DNA of 50,275 bases from a virus (IMGVR_UViG_3300007276_000074:1-50275); one strand, 5' to 3'; numbered from the stretch's first letter, positions 23,550 to 34,042 are shown. Program-made: numbers and translations. Notes: generated by a model from the letters alone, not told the origin.

Positions 23550-25268
23550 ATGGCCGGACCTAGAATTTTCGTACAAGGGCCCAGTGTTAACCCTAGCATT
23601 GGCACACCTGCTCAATTCCTAACAGGAATACAGCGGACTATTGGCAACCGAAAGGCTGACAAGCGTGCGAAGGAGCAACTGGAGCAACAGAAGATCTTTC
23701 AAAATAAAGGTCTGCAGCAGCGTCAAGACCAGCTCGACTTCAACCTGGCTGCTCCAGAGCGTGCTGAGCAACTTCGTGTTGATGCCCTGGCTCGAGATGT
23801 AGATAGGACTCAAACTATCGAGAACTACGCCAAAGGCGCACAGTTTGCCGGTGGTGACCGTTTCACAGGGCTCGAAGATCAGCTCATGAAGGACCAGCGC
23901 TACGCTAGCCTGGATGATGCCGGCAAGCTTGCTGCTCGTAATGAGTACATCCTCAATAACCCAACAGCGCTGACCGATCCCAAGACATTCGCCAACACTC
24001 TCCGCAGTGGCCTGACGGCGTCTGGCAAGTTCACTGGTGCTGAGGTTGATGCTGCAGTCGCTGCTCAGGTAGCTCAGAAGTACCCAACTGCTGATAAAGA
24101 TCTCATCAAGTCACAGCTGCTGAGTCCGAAAGATTTAATACCTACCGGAAGTAACACAAACAACTTCAGAATTGGGGCTGACGGCACAGTCAAGTCCACC
24201 AGCGGGTCATTTGCGAATGAGTCCGATTCTACCGACCCTGTAGCTACTGGTGAAATCATTGATCGTCTTCAGGATACGTTCAAGTTCCCAGACTCAGAGA
24301 GCATTAGTGATAGTATATTCGGAGACTTCGGTCAGCATGACGCTACCAAGCAGTCAGTAAGCCAGGCTATGGGATTTCTGGCAGCCAACGGCGTAGTAAG
24401 CCCGACTGCTCAGGAGAATGCTCTGCGATTGGCCTTTACCAGCCAAGCAGACGCTACAGTTAAGGACGATTTCAACTGGAATACAGAAAAAGGCCGAACC
24501 AAACTGCTGGAGGAAGCCACCAAGATTCAGAATGCGGAGCGTGCTAAATTTAACAAAAAAACTGGAGGTGATCTATCTCAGTCCGGACAAGCTGGTGCAG
24601 GTAGAATTTTTACCCCGTCCGATGCTGTAAATGCAGCAGCATTACACAACGAACGACTCCTGAGCCGAACAGTTCCAAAGAACCTCAGCGATACTCAGGT
24701 ATTAGAATCATTTCTTAATCGCTTAGGCCCGGCGCCTGGAGCGGTAGCACCAGACACAACCCGGCAAGGTGTGGTCAGCCCAGGGGATGGAGCACAAGTG
24801 GCTCCTCCTCCTGCGGCTGTTTTGCCTCCTGCCCAAACTAATACATTGCCACCTGAAGCTCTCGGGCTCCAAAACCTTACTGATGTCACAGGCGGAGATA
24901 CACTACCAGCGCCCACTGTTGGTCCTGTAGTACAACAACAAGTAGGTGGCCAAGCGCCGGAGGAAGTTGTTATGCAACAGCTGCGAGCTGCTCTAGAGAA
25001 TACACCTGCTGGAATGCTAGCCTCTAGTAACGCTAATGCAGCAAATGAAGTTGGAAAACTTCTTAGCAATATGGCACCTGCTGCAGGAAATAATATTCTT
25101 ACTCCCCCAAAACGTAAGCCGGCAGCGCAAGCAGAGAAGGACTTATCAAGAGTAGCAGACGTACAAGCGGAACTGGATGATCTTCCTCCGCCTGGACAGC
25201 GCACACTCCTGCAAAAAGCTTACGCAAGTGATCTGGAGCAAGAGCTCAAAGAACTGAAGCGGAAATAA
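23550..25268 (+). CDS. internal virion (ejection) protein
   Basis: The 572-residue protein has a basic, Gln-rich helical start (GNRKADKRAKEQLEQQ, KGLQQRQDQLDFNLAAPERA), a helical middle, a Pro/Gln/Val-rich linker (about 400-480) and a second helical region. This long, helical, low-cysteine build with disordered linkers is typical of the proteins stored in the head core and ejected ahead of the genome. No lysozyme or transglycosylase motif is seen. It is followed after one base by the next core protein. Confidence 0.65.
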   Translation: MAGPRIFVQGPSVNPSIGTPAQFLTGIQRTIGNRKADKRAKEQLEQQKIFQNKGLQQRQDQLDFNLAAPERAEQLRVDALARDVDRTQTIENYAKGAQFAGGDRFTGLEDQLMKDQRYASLDDAGKLAARNEYILNNPTALTDPKTFANTLRSGLTASGKFTGAEVDAAVAAQVAQKYPTADKDLIKSQLLSPKDLIPTGSNTNNFRIGADGTVKSTSGSFANESDSTDPVATGEIIDRLQDTFKFPDSESISDSIFGDFGQHDATKQSVSQAMGFLAANGVVSPTAQENALRLAFTSQADATVKDDFNWNTEKGRTKLLEEATKIQNAERAKFNKKTGGDLSQSGQAGAGRIFTPSDAVNAAALHNERLLSRTVPKNLSDTQVLESFLNRLGPAPGAVAPDTTRQGVVSPGDGAQVAPPPAAVLPPAQTNTLPPEALGLQNLTDVTGGDTLPAPTVGPVVQQQVGGQAPEEVVMQQLRAALENTPAGMLASSNANAANEVGKLLSNMAPAAGNNILTPPKRKPAAQAEKDLSRVADVQAELDDLPPPGQRTLLQKAYASDLEQELKELKRK

Positions 25269-25269
25269 A

Positions 25270-28125
25270 ATGCCCTTATCACCCGATGAGATTCTGCAGC
25301 GTAGACTGAGCGATCCTTACTACGGCATTGCAGAAGAAGCACTTGGAATATCTCTCTCCGAGCAGAAAAAAGCAAACCTGGCCTCCGCCTCTGTAGAGAA
25401 GCGGCGTAAGTTAGATCCTGCTGCTCAAGCGTCGGATGAAGCTCAACAGTCTCTTGCTGACGCATACTCACATATGAATGCTGGTGGAGGAACTGGGTTA
25501 CTCGACATAGCACAGTCCGCTCTATTCCAGAGCAGAGAGCATCTATTCGATATGGTGCCTGGTAGCCCAGAGATGCCAGAAGGTGTCGATCGTAATAAAC
25601 AGATCCAGGAGCTTGGAGATTTCCAGGCTGGTGTCACACCTGAAACTCGTGAACGCTTGGTAGGAGCTCCTCAGCAGAAAGTTGTCGAGTCATTAGCCGC
25701 CGGCAATTATGGTGACGCTGCTCTGCAGTCATTGGCAGCAGCCCCGGGCACACTGGCAGATAGCGCCGGAGTTTTACCTGAGCTAGCTCTTGGCGCATTA
25801 GCTACGTACGTTACTGGTGGTGCAGCAGCTCCAGTGCTGGCCAGACGTGTCCAGAAAGGAGCTCAAGCCGTAGGCAAGATTACTGACGCCGTTAGCCAGG
25901 TCCAGGAAAAGAACAAACTATTCTCTCGTGCAGCAAAGGCTATCGAAACTGGTGTGAAAGCTGCACCGAAAGCTGCCGGCCAGGTGTCAATAGCTACCGC
26001 TGATATCACCCAGAGACAGATCAACGACTTCAAGCAGGAGCACGGTGTAGATCCTACTCGAGCTGAAGCTACCCAGATGTACGCACTGAACATGCTGACC
26101 ATGCTGCCACAGCCATCGATTATCAAGAATCTGTTAATCCCCAAATTCACCAAGGAGATCGGAAAGGAGATCCGGACGATCGGAAAGAACCTGGTTGGAG
26201 GATCCAACTTCGGATCAATCGTTTCACGGATCTTCGACGGAACCAAGAAAGTTGCCACGGCAGGTGGAGCGGAAGCAGCTCAGGAATATTTCCAGACCTG
26301 GGCCGAGAACCTGAACGTTGGAATGGGACCAGAGCAGCGGAAGAACTTCGCAGCCAGCCTGAAGGACATCGTACAGAGTGAAGATGCACAAATGCAAGCA
26401 CTGGTAGGCGCCTTCCTTGGTGGTGGTGCTGGAGCAGGAGCTCGAGGAGCCATCACAGTTCCAGCAGTAGCTGCCGGCACAGCAGTAGACGTCGTTAAAG
26501 GCACAGCGAAGACAGCCGCCAATATCGCCAAAAACCAGGCCAACAAGGCCAGCCTGAAAGTCCTCAGCGAGGAGGACCGGGAAATACTGAAGAGCGAGCA
26601 CGAAAGTCGGAAGGTAGTAGCAGCAGCCAAGATCTCTGATATCGATACCAACATCGAGATCGTAAAGAACGCTACTGACCTGGCAGGCCTGAAAGGGAAT
26701 GAAGGGACAGCAGAGCTGGCCAACGCCCTCCAGGTAAAGAAAGAGCTCACCGATGAGGATCTGAAGGATCCGGGCACACTCCAAAGTTTCAAGAAGGAGC
26801 TCGAGCGGACTTACAAAGCTGACAAGCTGACGATCCAGACCGAGGTGGAAGCCAGCAATATAGCTGCTATAGCCGCCCAAGCCGGCAAGAACGTGAAGGA
26901 CAAGTCAGTACAGGCAGCAAAAGACGCCGTAGCTGCATTAGACGTAGATGTTGACCAGATCGTAGAGAAGACCAAGCAGTATGGCTCAGCCACAGTAAAC
27001 GCTGTCAAAGGTATTGAGTCCAGCGTAGGCCTTGGTGTGATAGAGCTAGCCGGACGGAAGACGAAGCAAGGATCCGCCACTGCACTCAAAGCAGCTCAGG
27101 ACCTGTCGCTCACTGACCTGAATGCAGTATCAGCCGTAGTTGGGCAGATAGATCCCAAGATGGGAAAGAAGCTGAGGCGGATGGCCAAGAAGAAAGCTGC
27201 AGCACTGAAGCGTTCAGGCCTGAAGCGAACTGACCTCATTGCTGAAGGTGATCTGCCTCAGGTAGTTACCGACATAAACACGTCGGGTAACATCAAGGAG
27301 CAGGACGCAGGTGCTGGAGCAACAGCCCTCAACCGGGTGATCGCCTCTAACATATCCGACGTAGATACCCTCAACACGATCGAAGGCGCCTTGAAAGCGT
27401 ACAAGGACTCGGACGTGTTCAAGAACCAGACAGCTGGATCCGGAGTTATGAGCCCGCAGTCCATGGCCGCACTCGAAGCCAAACTGGCCCGTAAAGGCAA
27501 CAAGCTACGGAAGCCCGGCAAGAGAAGGGTTCTCAAGTTCATGGCCAAGATTAAAAGAAAAGGCATAATCCCTGTACTGAATGAAACCGGTGCGGCTAAA
27601 CAGTTGGCTGAAGCGTACAACAGCGATACGGCTAAAGGCATCATCCAGAAGATGAAGGATGTAACTCCGGATCTCATCGACTTCAATGATCCGGAAGCTG
27701 TTGCCGCTCTCGAGAAGAAGATAGAAGCTGGACTGACAGATACAGTAAAAACTGTCAAGAAAACAGTTGTGGGCCCTGAAACGGCTCAGGAAGCTACCGC
27801 GGTAACTGTCACCCCTGAGCTTGCCGCTAAGCTGAGAGCGGTAGAGGAGACGACCAAAGACCCGGTAGCTGCCAAAGTTCTCGTAGGTAAGGTCGACAAT
27901 ATATATAACGCACTGAAAAAGAATGGTATTGAGTCACGAGACCAATGGAACGACGTACTTAAAGATTTCCCTGGTCTGCAGAATGACAACACTTTTTTCA
28001 CAAAACTTGATCATAAGTTTCCAAACCCTATGGCTTTTGAAGAAAACACTGATACACTGGCCACCACTGAAGCTGATGTCAAAGAAGCTTACAACAAAAT
28101 GAACCCCCCGGAGTGTAAAATTTAG
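25270..28125 (+). CDS. large internal virion (ejection) protein
   Basis: The 951-residue protein is Ala/Lys-rich and largely helical. Glycine-rich hydrophobic stretches near 155-190 (LADSAGVLPELALGALATYV) and near 375-405 (LVGAFLGGGAGAGARGAITV) could cross a membrane. Around residue 335 the segment GGAEAAQEYFQTWAENLNVG is typical of very large core proteins of podoviruses. It probably helps form the trans-envelope channel. The last ~60 residues are less Lys-rich. It ends two bases before the RNA polymerase gene. Confidence 0.65.
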   Translation: MPLSPDEILQRRLSDPYYGIAEEALGISLSEQKKANLASASVEKRRKLDPAAQASDEAQQSLADAYSHMNAGGGTGLLDIAQSALFQSREHLFDMVPGSPEMPEGVDRNKQIQELGDFQAGVTPETRERLVGAPQQKVVESLAAGNYGDAALQSLAAAPGTLADSAGVLPELALGALATYVTGGAAAPVLARRVQKGAQAVGKITDAVSQVQEKNKLFSRAAKAIETGVKAAPKAAGQVSIATADITQRQINDFKQEHGVDPTRAEATQMYALNMLTMLPQPSIIKNLLIPKFTKEIGKEIRTIGKNLVGGSNFGSIVSRIFDGTKKVATAGGAEAAQEYFQTWAENLNVGMGPEQRKNFAASLKDIVQSEDAQMQALVGAFLGGGAGAGARGAITVPAVAAGTAVDVVKGTAKTAANIAKNQANKASLKVLSEEDREILKSEHESRKVVAAAKISDIDTNIEIVKNATDLAGLKGNEGTAELANALQVKKELTDEDLKDPGTLQSFKKELERTYKADKLTIQTEVEASNIAAIAAQAGKNVKDKSVQAAKDAVAALDVDVDQIVEKTKQYGSATVNAVKGIESSVGLGVIELAGRKTKQGSATALKAAQDLSLTDLNAVSAVVGQIDPKMGKKLRRMAKKKAAALKRSGLKRTDLIAEGDLPQVVTDINTSGNIKEQDAGAGATALNRVIASNISDVDTLNTIEGALKAYKDSDVFKNQTAGSGVMSPQSMAALEAKLARKGNKLRKPGKRRVLKFMAKIKRKGIIPVLNETGAAKQLAEAYNSDTAKGIIQKMKDVTPDLIDFNDPEAVAALEKKIEAGLTDTVKTVKKTVVGPETAQEATAVTVTPELAAKLRAVEETTKDPVAAKVLVGKVDNIYNALKKNGIESRDQWNDVLKDFPGLQNDNTFFTKLDHKFPNPMAFEENTDTLATTEADVKEAYNKMNPPECKI

Positions 28126-28127
28126 CT

Positions 28128-31100
28128 ATGGCCTGTCAAGATTTTGATGCGTTTAAAGAGTTCATCCTGCAATTCGACCAGAAGGTCGAGATCGACAAAG
28201 CGAAGGATAAACCCCTCCGGTACAACGTATGGGAGACCACGCAGCAAGAGGTCATGGACCTAACAGCCAGGCTGGACACTTCAGTACTCGAGAACCCCAA
28301 CCAATCTCCGCACATTCTGCGTAGAATGGAGAGTGCTATTCTCCGCATAAAGGAATCCAGCAAGAGTGGTAAGCGCTTCCAGAAAGACATATTTTCAGGT
28401 GACTTCGTCATTGAGAAGTCGATCGCACTCCATGAACTCATGGAATCCGTCAAAGGCGAATCTGACAAGGCGAGGAACCTCGGTATTGAAGTATCAGCCA
28501 TCAGTGACACCGGGGTATTGCCGGCGTTACCTCTGAGCCGTATTGCTGCAAGCATCGGCCGGAAGATTGCATTCCAGAAAGGGTACCGCTTCAAGCGTGC
28601 CACAAACGAAGATTCCGCAGCCAAGATTGAAGGTCTCTATTACGATTTGGGCAATGAAGCCCTCATCCAATTAGAGAAGTCTGGGTATGCGAAGCTTCAT
28701 GATGACGTCCCGACCATCATGGACTATGTATTGAAGGAGGACCTAGATCCTGCATCAAGAAAAGTAAGGGATAACATTAACACGGATGTTCTATCAGTAT
28801 CGTTGGACGAAGGTGCGTTCAAGATAAGGAACGGTTACCCGGAAGCTGATTACTTCCTGGACCGTACCCAAGCGGACTTGAGCAATACAGATCTCGGTGT
28901 AGCAACCGACATGCTGCGCTTGTCACGCTATATCACGCAAGCTTCCACAATCGTACTGCCTGATACCAAGCCTACGATGAGTGAGGAGGAGCTCGCTCAG
29001 TGGGATGACGGAATAGATAAGGTAGACCCGAAGACTGCAGAGGCCAGAAAGGCCATGTACGATAAGCCATTATTTGTACATGACAGCCTGCACGATTTGA
29101 TGACTCTTCTCAACCAAGAGGCTCTGGATACCGGACAATCCGCAACAAAGATTATCACCGACACATTCGGTTCCAGGAAGAATATGATCAACAGCCTATT
29201 CGGGCTGAAGAGATCTGACAACTACTCGATCGACAAGAAGGAATCGGTTGCCGGACAGAACATGTCAAAAACCACTCCCTTGGATGACCTGGTCGAATAC
29301 TACGACGTAATCAACGAAGGATTCGATGGACCTGCACCTCTCCATATGCCTCAGAAGATTGGCAGAAATGCCAGGCTCTACTACCTGAACAGCGTGCTGA
29401 ACCCACATGCCTCGAAGCAAAGCCGCTACATGTTGACGCCGGGCAAGTACACCGTAGATATAGGATCCGCTGACTACGGATACCTGGCGTACCAGGTTGG
29501 CCAAGCGCTGGATAGCAACCTGACGATGGGTGATATCACCGGTGAGACGAACAAGCTCAGCGAAGCGCTGGCTGCGTACGAGGGCTACCTGAACGCTAAG
29601 ACCCTGGACAAGAAGCTGAAAGCTATGGGCCCAATGGCTCGGGCATTCCCAGGTGTCGACTATGTACAACTCCTCACGTCGCTTCAAGCAGTGCGTGACA
29701 TTCGTAGTCCGGTAGATGGGAAAGTAACCACACAATTCACAGTATCCGCTGATGCTACCGCCTCAGGTGGCACATTGACATTCCTTCAGGCACTGGGAAC
29801 AAACGAGAACGTTACGGAATTCTTCCAACGTATCGGGATGTTCAAAGCCGAAGGTGATGTCACAAAAGATTTGGACGACCTTTATGGTTTGATGTCAGAC
29901 GCAATTTCAGGTTTCGTGTCAGGAACCGGTACCGGAATTGGTCCGGACATTGGCGGACAGGACACCCAGGCATTGATGCAAGATACTCTAGAGATGTTGT
30001 TCCTGAAGCAGGGAAAGGACGTTCGAGAGCTTTCAAAAGACCCAACCATGACGTTTGTCTACGGCCAGGGCAAGAAAGGAGCCACACAGACGCTGTCTCG
30101 CAGCCTGGCTGATCGAATTATCGACAACCTGGATAACCCGGAAACCCGGAACTATATGGCACGCCTACTGGGCGATGACAAGTACAAACGCCTGGATAGC
30201 AGAGACCTGACCAACACTCGTGGGCTGTACAAGGACATTGTAGCTGCCCTGGTTGACCAAGAGCTACCACAGCAGTTGTTCGAGCTGATGAAGGACACCG
30301 TCAAGGACGAGTACCTGAAGCAATACCAGCAGCGTTCCGAGAAAGTATGGAACCTGGTGAAGAAGATGGACCCGAAGTCAAACTTCAAAGTCCTTCCGGC
30401 CGGCGCTGTTCTGGCTGGCAAAACTGCCGCGGCAGATCTGGCTGAGTATGGTATGCCAATCAGTAAGAAGGTTGAGGTGCTCAACACAGTCAAGGGACGA
30501 CAGGACACTGTCCTGACACGTCGGGACAAAGTCCAGAAGACGGTATTCGACGTCTCGACTGTCCACGGTATTGACGCTGCTCAGATGTTCCACTCAATAG
30601 CAGACTCACAACTGTCCGCAGGCATTATGTCGATTCATGATGATATAAGAGGCACGGTAGCTGATGTACGCGCTATGGAGGCTCAGTACGCCAAGACGAC
30701 ACTCGACGTTGTACGGAAATATGACGTACACCAGCAGATGATGGAAGCAATAGCAGCACAATCACCTGAGATTGCTGCCACCAAGGAATTCATCGACCTC
30801 AAGGCACAGATCGACGCTGACGTAGCTGCCAAGAACGAGATACTGGACTCCGGTGCTTTCAACGAACAGACTGATGCGCTCATCGGTGACGGAAAAGCCT
30901 ATGAGGATTTCTCCGGATTAACTTCTGAAAAAGAATTAACTTCGAGAGGTCGTGCAAGGCCGGAGGCCGCCGCTAAGACCGAAGAAGTCAATTCTTTATC
31001 GGAAGTTAATGACACTAATGTAGAGCCAGAAGCAGCTGGGACACAGCAGTCCGACAGGACTGTTGCTACCCCGAATCAGTCCGACAGGACTGATAAGCCG

Positions 31101-33782
31101 GCCACACAAACCGGTAAAAACTTAGGGTTTGCTGAGCCGAAGAAAGTTGTAAATGGAGCTAACGCCAAGCCAGAGCCTGAAGCGAAAGCCGAGGAAGCTG
31201 CTCCACAACCAGAGCCGACTCCAAAAGCCAAAGCCAAGGAGCAAGAAGATTACCGCCAGGCTTATGACGGTGTCTACGAGAATAAACTCTCGATGGACTA
31301 CCTGAATTTCGCAGTAGCGTCGATGATTAACAGCAAACTGGAACGTGCCGGCAAGAACTTTTCTAAGAACGTCCATGACGCTCTGTCCGCTCGTTTCCCG
31401 GTATACACCGATGTCGCTGACAAGATCCGCGGTATCTACGATGGATCACCTGCACTGCAGCAGCTGCTTCACACAGTAACCGGTGAAGGCGTCGACAAGA
31501 TGAAAAAGGCTGACATACTGGCTCAAATGGCTGCAATCAACTCACAACGTACTGAGATCATTAATGACCAGGTATCGCAGTTGAATACGCTGTCCAGGGA
31601 CCTCAGCGACAAGGATAAGATCACCCTTGACGTACTTACCTCACAGACTCCGCTGCACCACTACTTCACAATGGCGTCAGAATTCCAAAGTGCTGACGCA
31701 ATCAACGAAGAATCTACGCGATTACGTGCTGAGCTATGGAAATTGAACGCAAGAGCTGTGCGTGACATCGAAGACCTGGTGGACCTGAATCTCAAAAAGC
31801 CTGGCAAGGTAAAATATGGCCAACATTACAACATGGATGCTCTGCCAAGCATTCCGAAAACTGGCGATTTCGCCAACAGGCTGAAGAAGTATTACGCTTT
31901 GAGGTCGATCGAGGAAGTTGGGGCCAAGAAATTCGAGAAGCTGCTGGAAAACACTGAGCTCATGAACGTCATCAAGGACAACTCAGTTGCGAACGCTATA
32001 TCAACGCTGCAGAACGAAGGCACTAGCAACGTTCGTGACAGCCTGGTTCAGGACTACTGGAAAGAGCCTCAGGAACTGAGAGCTGTCGACCAGAAAGAAT
32101 TCCGCTTTTATGAGTTTGGTGACAACAGCGGCTGGAAAGTGCTGGAAGCTCCGACACCTGGCAAGCTGGGCATCGTATATAAGCCAATAATCGACTCTTC
32201 AGACATTGCTGGCGCCTACACAGACACAAAGCTGGCGAATACTGACATCACGGTTGACGAGAAGTACCGCAAAATGAACGGAGTCTACAAGACGGCCAAT
32301 GGTTACAAGCTGGTTTTATCAAAGCAGCAGAAGCGTGACCTTGGCCTGATCGAGGACTTTGCTCAGGGCCTGGTACGCTCAGCTGCTCACAGCATTGCGA
32401 TCCAGGAGTCACAGATCATCCGTGACAGCCTTTTAGTAGGAGAGACTCACCTTGATATCGCTTCACAAAAGAACGTCGACAAGCTGCAGGATATCATCGC
32501 TGCGGACAACGTTGATAACCCATGGTTCTTGAAACTCGGTGATACCCCGTATGGGAAGCTGCCGAAAGAGATCCGGGCTAAGTACCAACCGGTACAGGGC
32601 CGGGCTTCAAACGTTAAAGGCTTCGACGAAAACGTTGACCTGGTACGCAAGGATATTTCACACTGGCTCCTTGGAGCTAGCGCCAAGTCGTTGTTCCAGA
32701 ACCCTCAGCTCAAGTGGGCTGTAAGGATCCTGAAGAACCTGGTTTCTGGTGCCAAAATTGGCATGGTGGTGTTGAATCCGTTGAAGATTGCAAACGACAA
32801 TCTGTCAAACCTGACGTACCTCGGTGTGCTGGGCGTTAGCCCTGCTTTCATAGCACAAAACTACCACGAGATATCGAAGGACTTCGCTGACTACTCTAAT
32901 CTGCAACGCCAAATCTTCCAGATGAAGCTGCAGTTGGTAAGCCGGCCGGAGAGCGATGGCCTCAAGAAGGAAATTGGTGTGCTGCAGAAGCGATTGAAGC
33001 AGAACTCTATCGGAGATATCGGAGATAAAGGGTTCGTGAATTCCTTGGGTTCAGACCTTGTTTCTCGGAGTGCAGACACACTTTCCGGTTTCCAGGCAGA
33101 CATGCACAAATCGCTTGAATACCTGTTAACGAAGAAGGACGGGACGAAAAACCATCTCTCGAAGTTCATTGTTAAACTTCAGGATCTGGGATTCCAGGGC
33201 GAAGGTTTCTTTGACTACATCGCCAATATAGCTGGAAGATACGACAGTACCAAGTTGATACAGCAAGAGCTCGACCAGGTGGCCAATCGTCTCCGCGAAA
33301 TTAGAACGGATGAGGACGTTATCAACTACGTGTCACAGATCACCACCAGCCCAAGCAGTGAGCTTGTACGGGTTGGTTCAGCAATGACTGACCTGACAGA
33401 CGTCCTGGCTAAAGAAACGCTCTACAGGCATTTTGTGAAGAATCAAGGTATGAGTCCAGAGGATGCAAGAATCAAGGTCTTGGACTCGTTCCCGGATTAC
33501 AAGGAGAACATGCCGTTGGCAGTAAAAGAGTTGAGCGACGTAGGCATTATTATGTTCCCCAGCTTCTGGCTACGTATTCAGAAGGTTATTTACCGCATGA
33601 TGCGTGACAAGCCGATCAACCTGGCATCGGAATTGATGATACAGGAGATGCTTGGTTCGGATATCAATACGATATTTGAAGCGAACGTAATCAATAAATC
33701 GAATACGTTTGGAGGTCTGATCCATCCGCCATTTGAACCCGTTGGAATCAACAGTGTGTTACCTAAGGAGATCTTTGGCTAA
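28128..33782 (+). CDS. virion-packaged single-subunit RNA polymerase (N4 vRNAP-like)
   Basis: The 1884-residue protein contains all core motifs of T7/N4-type RNA polymerases with T7-like spacing. The DxxGR-type motif is GRNARLYYLNSVLNPHAS (R416, compare T7 RGRVYAVSMFNPQG). Motif A is SADATASGGTLTFLQALG (D542). Motif B is RELSKDPTMTFVYG (R633, K637, Y645, same spacing as T7 R627/K631/Y639). Motif C is SIHDDIRGT (D838, compare T7 IHDS). Catalytic Asp spacing is 296 residues (275 in T7). A disordered Pro/Ala/Glu linker (about 935-1035) joins a ~840-residue C-terminal helical domain that probably handles packaging or entry. N4's enzyme is ~3500 residues, so this is a compact version. It is the last late gene. 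Confidence 0.85.
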   Translation: MACQDFDAFKEFILQFDQKVEIDKAKDKPLRYNVWETTQQEVMDLTARLDTSVLENPNQSPHILRRMESAILRIKESSKSGKRFQKDIFSGDFVIEKSIALHELMESVKGESDKARNLGIEVSAISDTGVLPALPLSRIAASIGRKIAFQKGYRFKRATNEDSAAKIEGLYYDLGNEALIQLEKSGYAKLHDDVPTIMDYVLKEDLDPASRKVRDNINTDVLSVSLDEGAFKIRNGYPEADYFLDRTQADLSNTDLGVATDMLRLSRYITQASTIVLPDTKPTMSEEELAQWDDGIDKVDPKTAEARKAMYDKPLFVHDSLHDLMTLLNQEALDTGQSATKIITDTFGSRKNMINSLFGLKRSDNYSIDKKESVAGQNMSKTTPLDDLVEYYDVINEGFDGPAPLHMPQKIGRNARLYYLNSVLNPHASKQSRYMLTPGKYTVDIGSADYGYLAYQVGQALDSNLTMGDITGETNKLSEALAAYEGYLNAKTLDKKLKAMGPMARAFPGVDYVQLLTSLQAVRDIRSPVDGKVTTQFTVSADATASGGTLTFLQALGTNENVTEFFQRIGMFKAEGDVTKDLDDLYGLMSDAISGFVSGTGTGIGPDIGGQDTQALMQDTLEMLFLKQGKDVRELSKDPTMTFVYGQGKKGATQTLSRSLADRIIDNLDNPETRNYMARLLGDDKYKRLDSRDLTNTRGLYKDIVAALVDQELPQQLFELMKDTVKDEYLKQYQQRSEKVWNLVKKMDPKSNFKVLPAGAVLAGKTAAADLAEYGMPISKKVEVLNTVKGRQDTVLTRRDKVQKTVFDVSTVHGIDAAQMFHSIADSQLSAGIMSIHDDIRGTVADVRAMEAQYAKTTLDVVRKYDVHQQMMEAIAAQSPEIAATKEFIDLKAQIDADVAAKNEILDSGAFNEQTDALIGDGKAYEDFSGLTSEKELTSRGRARPEAAAKTEEVNSLSEVNDTNVEPEAAGTQQSDRTVATPNQSDRTDKPATQTGKNLGFAEPKKVVNGANAKPEPEAKAEEAAPQPEPTPKAKAKEQEDYRQAYDGVYENKLSMDYLNFAVASMINSKLERAGKNFSKNVHDALSARFPVYTDVADKIRGIYDGSPALQQLLHTVTGEGVDKMKKADILAQMAAINSQRTEIINDQVSQLNTLSRDLSDKDKITLDVLTSQTPLHHYFTMASEFQSADAINEESTRLRAELWKLNARAVRDIEDLVDLNLKKPGKVKYGQHYNMDALPSIPKTGDFANRLKKYYALRSIEEVGAKKFEKLLENTELMNVIKDNSVANAISTLQNEGTSNVRDSLVQDYWKEPQELRAVDQKEFRFYEFGDNSGWKVLEAPTPGKLGIVYKPIIDSSDIAGAYTDTKLANTDITVDEKYRKMNGVYKTANGYKLVLSKQQKRDLGLIEDFAQGLVRSAAHSIAIQESQIIRDSLLVGETHLDIASQKNVDKLQDIIAADNVDNPWFLKLGDTPYGKLPKEIRAKYQPVQGRASNVKGFDENVDLVRKDISHWLLGASAKSLFQNPQLKWAVRILKNLVSGAKIGMVVLNPLKIANDNLSNLTYLGVLGVSPAFIAQNYHEISKDFADYSNLQRQIFQMKLQLVSRPESDGLKKEIGVLQKRLKQNSIGDIGDKGFVNSLGSDLVSRSADTLSGFQADMHKSLEYLLTKKDGTKNHLSKFIVKLQDLGFQGEGFFDYIANIAGRYDSTKLIQQELDQVANRLREIRTDEDVINYVSQITTSPSSELVRVGSAMTDLTDVLAKETLYRHFVKNQGMSPEDARIKVLDSFPDYKENMPLAVKELSDVGIIMFPSFWLRIQKVIYRMMRDKPINLASELMIQEMLGSDINTIFEANVINKSNTFGGLIHPPFEPVGINSVLPKEIFG
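31047..31092. repeat. two identical 16-base hairpin repeats inside the polymerase linker
   Basis: CAGTCCGACAGGACTG occurs at 31047-31062 and 31077-31092, exactly 30 bases (10 codons) apart. Each copy is itself an inverted repeat with a 6-bp stem and GACA loop. They encode two QSDRT pentapeptides in the low-complexity linker. Confidence 0.85.
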
Positions 33783-33798
33783 ATAGGATTCAGGATCC

Positions 33799-33848
33799 AC
33801 CCCGACACCCGAACTTCGGGGTTGACTCGGGGTTTCTCCTGATTTTGT
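33799..33848 (+). terminator. late terminator between the convergent arms
   Basis: ACCCCGA (33799-33805) pairs with TCGGGGT (33827-33833), enclosing a second hairpin CCCGAA-C-TTCGGG (33808-33820). The 3' side continues TTTCTCCTGATTTTGTT. It ends rightward late transcription after the RNA polymerase gene, before the last gene of the leftward arm. Confidence 0.8.
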
Positions 33849-34042
33849 TACTCGGTATCTTCGTACTCAAACCAGGCTGAGACGGTTTCCCGTGAGCTGT
33901 AGAAGTAGGTTAAAGCACCTACCACACCCAATACGAGAAGTATTAACAGCAGATAGGCAAAGTAGAAGGAGGCAATAACCATCCCACACACTATGACAGC
34001 TGTGAGGATGGTCTTTACTAATATCAGTAAAGTTCGCCCCAT
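33848..34042 (-). CDS. small two-helix membrane protein
   Basis: The 64-residue protein (start MGRTLLILVKTILTAV) has two adjoining membrane helices and a short polar tail ending EYEDTE. It begins five bases after the stop of the SSB-like gene, with GCGAGTAG between, and is the last gene of the leftward unit. No family is recognised. Confidence 0.65.
   Translation of the reverse strand: MGRTLLILVKTILTAVIVCGMVIASFYFAYLLLILLVLGVVGALTYFYSSRETVSAWFEYEDTE

Noticed and set aside
24695-25204. Leftward 169-residue frame in the ejection protein gene
   Set aside because: Antisense of a Pro/Ala-rich linker; no ribosome site and against the transcription direction.
33808-33820. CCCGA-ACT-TCGGG as another 3-base-loop promoter hairpin
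   Set aside because: It is the inner hairpin of the late terminator at the convergent end of both arms, where no promoter is expected.
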